A stretch of 64,000 nucleotides of DNA, from the NCBI GenBank assembly GCA_051954695.1, contig JBQCHL010000011.1, positions 257,424 through 321,423 of the forward strand. Reading direction: 5' to 3'. Source of the DNA: Terrimonas_A sp051954695. GTDB lineage: Bacteria; Bacteroidota; Bacteroidia; Chitinophagales; Chitinophagaceae. Below the pieces are notes generated by a model. It was not told the origin of the DNA, searched no databases, and saw nothing but the letters and a program-made list of their open reading frames with translations. The translations under genes were made by a program, and so were the position numbers. Below, piece after piece: positions 59,356-64,000 of this stretch (position 1 is its first letter; the number at the start of each line of letters is the position of its first letter).

Positions 59356-62300
59356 TTATTTATAGAGCCAAATACGCATCAGCGACAGCAACTGATCTAT
59401 CTTCACTGGCTTGGTAATATAATCAGAAGCTCCTGCTTCAATACATTTTTCCCTGTCGCCTTTCATTGCTTTGGCTGTAACGGCAATGATAGGCAGACTG
59501 GTGTTTTTATGTTCACGTCTTATTTTTTGCGTTGTTTCATAGCCGTCCATTTCCGGCATCATGATATCCATCAGCACAATATCGATATTATTATCCTCTT
59601 CCAGTATGCGCATGGCTTCCTGTCCGCTTTCTGCTGTGATGGTATGGATATTATACCTTTCAAAGGCTGTGGTAAGGGCAAACAGATTGCGCACATCATC
59701 ATCAACCACCAGTACCTTTTTGTTGGAAAGCACATCGTTCTTGGACCGGAGATTTTCGATCAACCTTTGATTTTCCGGTAATAACGTTTTATGATCGATG
59801 TGCAACAACATCACCACTTCGTCGAGCAGAAGATCGAGGGAGTTGACATCCTTCAAAAGGATGCGGTTGGAATATTGCTTCAGTTGCGTTCTCTCTTTGG
59901 AAGAAAAATCACGGGCTGAATAAACCAGTACTGGTTGCATTTTCCTGTGACTGGCTATTTTCGTGATCAGCTCCATGCCGCCAATATCCGGCAACATATA
60001 ATCAACAATGACCCCATCATAAACTGTTTCCCTGATCTTTTCCAAAGCTGTTGTGCCTGAACCGGCAATATCAATATTGATATGGCCATTATTGTTCATT
60101 ATTTTAGCTATCCTTGATGAATCCAGTTCATTGTCTTCCACAATCAGCAGTTTTTTCTGTTCCAACCGGCTGTATGTTTCAATATCTGCAAACAATGTGT
60201 CAAGTGCTTCGGCTTTTAATGGTTTCAGGTAAAAACTCCTGGCACCCCTGTGCATGGCCAGCAAGCGGTTCTCTTCTCCTGAGATCAGGTGTATGGGTAT
60301 ATGACGAAGGGTGATATCGTTTTTGAAAAGGTCCAGTATCCTCCAGCCGCTGGCATCAGGAAGTTTTACATCCAGGGTAACGGCAATAGGATTGTATTTG
60401 TTTACCAGGTCAAATACGTGCCCGAAACCTGTAGCGATCACTACTTTCAAATTCATTTCATGTGCTTTCTCGATCATGATCTTACCAAACCGGGGATCAT
60501 CTTCAATCACCAGCACTACTTTATCTCCTGTAACAATATTATTGCGGTCGTCACCGGTTTCATTAATGATCTCGTTCATTGCATCAAGATCTTTTGTTTC
60601 ATTCATCTTGATAGTGGGCACTGATTGCAATGAATCTGATACGATGATGCCGTCTGCCAGTTTGTATTCGCTTATCTGAAGACTGCTTTGCTTTTCCCGC
60701 TTCACAAGTGCAGGGTTATAATCGATGGGCAGGAATAGTGTGAATGTACTGCCCTGGCCTGCTTCACTGCTCAGTTCAATAGAACCGCCCAGCAAGTCGG
60801 CGAGGCCGCGGCTGATTGATAATCCAAGGCCGGTACCTCCATACTTGCGGCTGGTGGAACCCTCTGCCTGCTGGAACGCCTCGAAAATAATATTCTGCTT
60901 GTCTTTGCTGATACCGATACCTGTGTCCTGTATCTCAAAGGCCACTACTTGTTTAGCATTGTCAAGGCTGGGGTTGCTTTGCCTCCAGTTGCGGTCGGCT
61001 TCAAATATCCTGAAACGCACTTCTCCCTTTTCGGTGAACTTGAAGGCGTTTGATAGAAGGTTCTTAAGGATCTGGTTAAGCCTTTGTACATCCGTTTCAA
61101 GGCTGACCGGCAGTTTATCATCCAGTTCAATTCGGAAGCGGAGGTTCCTGTTTTCAGAAATGTGCTTGAATGTTGTTTCCACAAAGCTGGTAATATCCCG
61201 GAAAGGAAGATGAGTGAAATCTGTAGAAATATAACCAGATTCGATCTTGGAGAGGTCCAGGATATCATTGATCAGTTGGATAAGGTCATCTCCGCAGCTA
61301 TGAATGGTTTTTGCATAACCCACCTGTTTTTCCGAGAGATTGCCTTCGTGATTTTCGTATAGTTGTTGCGCAAGGATCAACAGTGAGTTCAATGGTGTCC
61401 GCAACTCATGCGACATATTAGCCAGGAACTCGGATTTATATTTGGATGTAAGCTGTAATTGTTCTGCTTTTTCTTCCAGCGACAGTCTTGCTTCTTCCAC
61501 TTCCTTGTTCTTTGCTTCCACTTCTTCTTTTTGTTTTGCAAGAAGATGCGCTTTATCCTGCAGCTCTTCATTTGTTCTCCTCAATTCTTCCGCCAGGGAT
61601 TGGGACTGTTCCAGCAGGCTTTCGGTACGGGTATTGGCCTCAATAGTATTCAGCACGATACCGATACTTTCTGTCAACTGGCTTAAGAAGTCAAGGTGTG
61701 TTTCGCTGAATGTGTCAAAAGAAGCAAGTTCGATCACTGCCTTGATCTCTTTTTCAAATAGTACCGGCAGCACGATCAGGTTAGCAGGGGAGGCTTTCCC
61801 CAATCCTGAGCCGATCTTGTTAGTATAGTTTTTGGGGATATTGGTTATAAGAATACGTTCTTTTTCGAGAGCGCATTGTCCTACCAAACCTTCTCCAAGG
61901 GCAAATTCCCTTGAAGCATTCACTTCTTCCCCGAAAGCATAAGCTGCAAATAATTTCAGGCTATGATGTTTTGAGCCTTCATGTTGTTGTAAAATATAGA
62001 ACATGCCTTTCTGTGCATTCACCACCTGTGCCAGTTCTGAAAGGATACGGCGTGTTACTGTGTTCAGATCTTTTTGTCCCTGCAGCATCTGGGTAAGCTT
62101 AGCCAGGTTCGATTTCAACCAGTCCTGCTCCTGGTTACGGAGAGTAGTTTGTTTCAGGTTGGCGATCATCTGGTTGATCGTATCTTTCAATTCTTCCACT
62201 TCACCTTTTGCCTGCACCAGGATCATCTGCGTAAGGTCGCCTTTGGTTACGGCAGAAGCAACTTCAGAAATAGCACGTACCTGCGTGGTCAGGTTTTCCG

Positions 62301-64000
62301 CCAGCTGGTTCACGTTTTCTGTCAGGTTTTTCCAGATACCGGACGCACCTGGCACATTGGCCTGGCCTCCCAATCTTCCTTCCACACCTACTTCACGCGC
62401 CACTGTTGTTACCTGGTCGGCAAACACTGCCAGCGTATCGATCATTTCATTGATGGTATCTATCAGTTGTGCCACTTCACCACGTGATACAATGGAGAGT
62501 TTTTGTTTAAGGTTACCTGTTGCCACGGCTGTTACCACTTTGGCGATACCACGCACCTGGTTGGTAAGGTTGGTAGCCATCATATTTACAGAGTCAGTAA
62601 GATCTTTCCAGGTACCCGCCACGCCCTGCACTTCTGCCTGCCCTCCCAATTTGCCATCTGTACCTACTTCACGTGCCACGCGCGTTACTTCGTATGCAAA
62701 GGAGTTGAGCTGGTCCACCATGGTGTTGATCGTGTTCTTCAGATCAAAGATTTCACCTTTCACATCGATCGTTACTTTCTTGGTAAGGTCACCTGATGCT
62801 ACCGCCTTGGTTACTTCCGCGATATTGCGTACCTGGTCGGTAAGGTTACCCGTCATCTGGTTCACAGAATCTGTCAGATCTTTCCAGGTACCTGCTACAC
62901 CGGGTACAAATGCCTGCCCACCGAGTTTACCATCAGTACCTACCTCACGTGCCACACGGGTTACTTCCGAAGCGAAAGCACGGAGCTGGTCCACCATTGT
63001 GTTGAGGGTTTCTTTGAGCTGAAGGATCTCACCGCGCACATCCACCGTGATCTTGCGCGACATATCACCATTAGCTACTGCAATCGCCACTTCAGCAATG
63101 TTGCGCACCTGATTGGTAAGGTTGGAAGCCATTTGATTTACGGAATCTGTCAGATCTTTCCATGTACCACCCACACCTGGCACATGCGCCTGCCCGCCGA
63201 GCTTTCCTTCAGTACCTACCTCACGTGCCACACGGGTTACTTCCGAAGCGAAAGCACGGAGCTGTTCCACCATTGTGTTAATGGTATTCTTCAATTCAAG
63301 GATCTCACCTTTTACATCCACTTCAATTTTACGGGAAAGGTCGCCGTTCGCTACTGCAGTGGTCACTTCCGCAATATTGCGCACCTGTGAAGTAAGGTTG
63401 GATGCCATTTTATTTACAGAGTCGGTAAGATCTTTCCAAAGTCCTTCTACACCCGGCACATCAGCCTGACCACCAAGTTGGCCTTCAGAGCCTACTTCAC
63501 GCGCTACGCGGAATACTTCGGAGCCGAATGAATTCAACTGGTCCACCATGGTGTTGATGGTATTCTTCAATTCAAGGATCTCGCCTTTTACATCCACGGT
63601 GATCTTTCGGGACAGATCACCTTTTGCCACAGCAGTTGTTACTTCTGCAATATTGCGCACCTGTGCGGTAAGATTGGATGCCATCAGGTTCACTGATTCT
63701 GTCAGGTCTTTCCAGGTGCCGCCAACATCCTGTACTTTGGCTTGCCCACCAAGTTTACCTTCAGTACCCACTTCCAGTGCCACCCGTGTCACTTCTGATG
63801 CAAAGGAGTTAAGTTGGTCCACCATGGTATTGATAGTGTCTTTCAACTCAAGGATCTCTCCTTTTACATCCACAGTGATCTTTCTTGACAGGTCACCTTT
63901 TGCCACAGCAGTTGTTACTTCTGCGATATTGCGCACTTGTGCAGTAAGATTAGAGCCCATCTGGTTCACCGAATCAGTCAGGTCTTTCCATACACCCCCA
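59356..64000 (-). CDS. Multi-HAMP hybrid histidine kinase with GAF and three receivers (5' partial)
   Basis: At least 1540 residues, the start lying beyond the right edge of the window. From the visible end: about seven ~92-residue HAMP-like units (NLTxQVRNIAEVTTAVAxGDL, ... GEILELKxTINTMV, ... REVGTxGKLGGQA, GTWKDLTDSVN), a GAF domain (VNAQKGMFYIL ... EGLVGQCALEKER), a coiled coil, HisKA with NMSHELRTPLNSL, HATPase (LLSNAFKFTEKG, DTGIGIS, GTGLGLSIS), then three receivers with Asp in VTLDVKLPD, VIVDYMLPD and VLMDIMMPEMDG. The layout is like fungal group III (Nik1/Os-1) osmosensor kinases and their bacterial relatives. No membrane segments are visible in the part seen. Confidence 0.92.
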   Translation of the reverse strand, partial: GGVWKDLTDSVNQMGSNLTAQVRNIAEVTTAVAKGDLSRKITVDVKGEILELKDTINTMVDQLNSFASEVTRVALEVGTEGKLGGQAKVQDVGGTWKDLTESVNLMASNLTAQVRNIAEVTTAVAKGDLSRKITVDVKGEILELKNTINTMVDQLNSFGSEVFRVAREVGSEGQLGGQADVPGVEGLWKDLTDSVNKMASNLTSQVRNIAEVTTAVANGDLSRKIEVDVKGEILELKNTINTMVEQLRAFASEVTRVAREVGTEGKLGGQAHVPGVGGTWKDLTDSVNQMASNLTNQVRNIAEVAIAVANGDMSRKITVDVRGEILQLKETLNTMVDQLRAFASEVTRVAREVGTDGKLGGQAFVPGVAGTWKDLTDSVNQMTGNLTDQVRNIAEVTKAVASGDLTKKVTIDVKGEIFDLKNTINTMVDQLNSFAYEVTRVAREVGTDGKLGGQAEVQGVAGTWKDLTDSVNMMATNLTNQVRGIAKVVTAVATGNLKQKLSIVSRGEVAQLIDTINEMIDTLAVFADQVTTVAREVGVEGRLGGQANVPGASGIWKNLTENVNQLAENLTTQVRAISEVASAVTKGDLTQMILVQAKGEVEELKDTINQMIANLKQTTLRNQEQDWLKSNLAKLTQMLQGQKDLNTVTRRILSELAQVVNAQKGMFYILQQHEGSKHHSLKLFAAYAFGEEVNASREFALGEGLVGQCALEKERILITNIPKNYTNKIGSGLGKASPANLIVLPVLFEKEIKAVIELASFDTFSETHLDFLSQLTESIGIVLNTIEANTRTESLLEQSQSLAEELRRTNEELQDKAHLLAKQKEEVEAKNKEVEEARLSLEEKAEQLQLTSKYKSEFLANMSHELRTPLNSLLILAQQLYENHEGNLSEKQVGYAKTIHSCGDDLIQLINDILDLSKIESGYISTDFTHLPFRDITSFVETTFKHISENRNLRFRIELDDKLPVSLETDVQRLNQILKNLLSNAFKFTEKGEVRFRIFEADRNWRQSNPSLDNAKQVVAFEIQDTGIGISKDKQNIIFEAFQQAEGSTSRKYGGTGLGLSISRGLADLLGGSIELSSEAGQGSTFTLFLPIDYNPALVKREKQSSLQISEYKLADGIIVSDSLQSVPTIKMNETKDLDAMNEIINETGDDRNNIVTGDKVVLVIEDDPRFGKIMIEKAHEMNLKVVIATGFGHVFDLVNKYNPIAVTLDVKLPDASGWRILDLFKNDITLRHIPIHLISGEENRLLAMHRGARSFYLKPLKAEALDTLFADIETYSRLEQKKLLIVEDNELDSSRIAKIMNNNGHINIDIAGSGTTALEKIRETVYDGVIVDYMLPDIGGMELITKIASHRKMQPVLVYSARDFSSKERTQLKQYSNRILLKDVNSLDLLLDEVVMLLHIDHKTLLPENQRLIENLRSKNDVLSNKKVLVVDDDVRNLFALTTAFERYNIHTITAESGQEAMRILEEDNNIDIVLMDIMMPEMDGYETTQKIRREHKNTSLPIIAVTAKAMKGDREKCIEAGASDYITKPVKIDQLLSLMRIWLYK
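62160..64000. repeat. 276-bp coding repeats of the HAMP array (continues past the window)
   Basis: The HAMP-like units recur with a 276-bp period, for example the QVRNIAEV codons near 63103 and 63379. Nucleotide similarity between adjacent units is high enough to suggest recent expansion or gene conversion. Confidence 0.8.

Noticed and set aside
62003..63022. Long plus-strand frame of 339 codons opposite the HAMP kinase
   Set aside because: It is the antisense shadow of a strongly biased repeat array; it has Ser/Arg-rich content and no start or domain evidence.

Overview
The window looks like chromosomal DNA of a Bacteroidota bacterium, most likely a soil or freshwater member of the Chitinophagaceae. 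The evidence is several secreted proteins with type IX secretion (T9SS) type A sorting domains, Bacteroidota-type -7 promoter boxes (TAnnTTTG) in front of tRNA and protein genes, many lipoproteins with a Cys lipobox, DUF3857, DUF3810 and DUF6597-AraC proteins, a Reg_prop/Y_Y_Y sensor kinase with a LytTR regulator, and tandem-HAMP hybrid kinases. The species cannot be named from the sequence. Both ends cut genes: a PKD/T9SS protein on the left and a multi-HAMP hybrid kinase on the right.

Layout. 0-2.5 kb: two T9SS cargo proteins. 2.8-5.1 kb: a GMC oxidoreductase with its small partner subunit. 5.1-9.1 kb: a HAD phosphatase, an SDR and a UbiA-type phosphoribosyltransferase, with a divergent GT-C-like membrane glycosyltransferase; this resembles most of a polyprenyl-phosphoryl-pentose pathway. 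9.1-13.7 kb: housekeeping genes (DUF177-rpmF-plsX operon, DUF3810 protein, dcd, a phosphopantetheinyl transferase) with a striking TTACCGGTAA palindrome array. 13.9-18 kb: a tandem pair of DUF3857 proteins, the first with an intact transglutaminase triad and the second without it. 18-23.3 kb: DUF2130 protein, SMP-30-like lactonase, MFS transporter, an unknown lipoprotein and a 34-residue membrane peptide.

23.4-29.3 kb is an accessory cluster of small NTF2-like and SRPBCC proteins, an SDR, a PEP mutase-like enzyme and three AraC-type regulators. Two nearly identical 18-bp sites in front of the PEP mutase-like gene and the DUF6597 AraC gene suggest a local regulon. 29.4-34 kb holds an SH3/metallo-beta-lactamase protein and a patch of short unknown genes, one apparently frameshifted, next to tRNA-Leu(GAG). 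34.1-36.9 kb: sensor kinase, family 2 glycosyltransferase, small membrane protein, tRNA-Gly(GCC) and tRNA-Leu(UAA).

37-45 kb is the most unusual region: nine tightly spaced minus-strand genes for lipoproteins and exported proteins, including a 1001-residue protein with about 42 YadA-like 17-residue units and a C-terminal S74 chaperone, ended by a 28-bp perfect-stem terminator. Diverging from it is a large Reg_prop sensor kinase and its LytTR response regulator (45.4-49.3 kb), a plausible controller. 49.3-55.8 kb: universal stress protein, CDP-alcohol phosphatidyltransferase, SERCA-like Ca2+ ATPase, DUF3175, a TonB-like protein and DUF1801. 55.9-64 kb: secreted phosphodiesterase, DUF3108-like protein, a REC-histidine kinase and the Nik1-like hybrid kinase. 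Intrinsic terminators between convergent genes are very regular, often perfect 17-28 bp stems usable in both directions.
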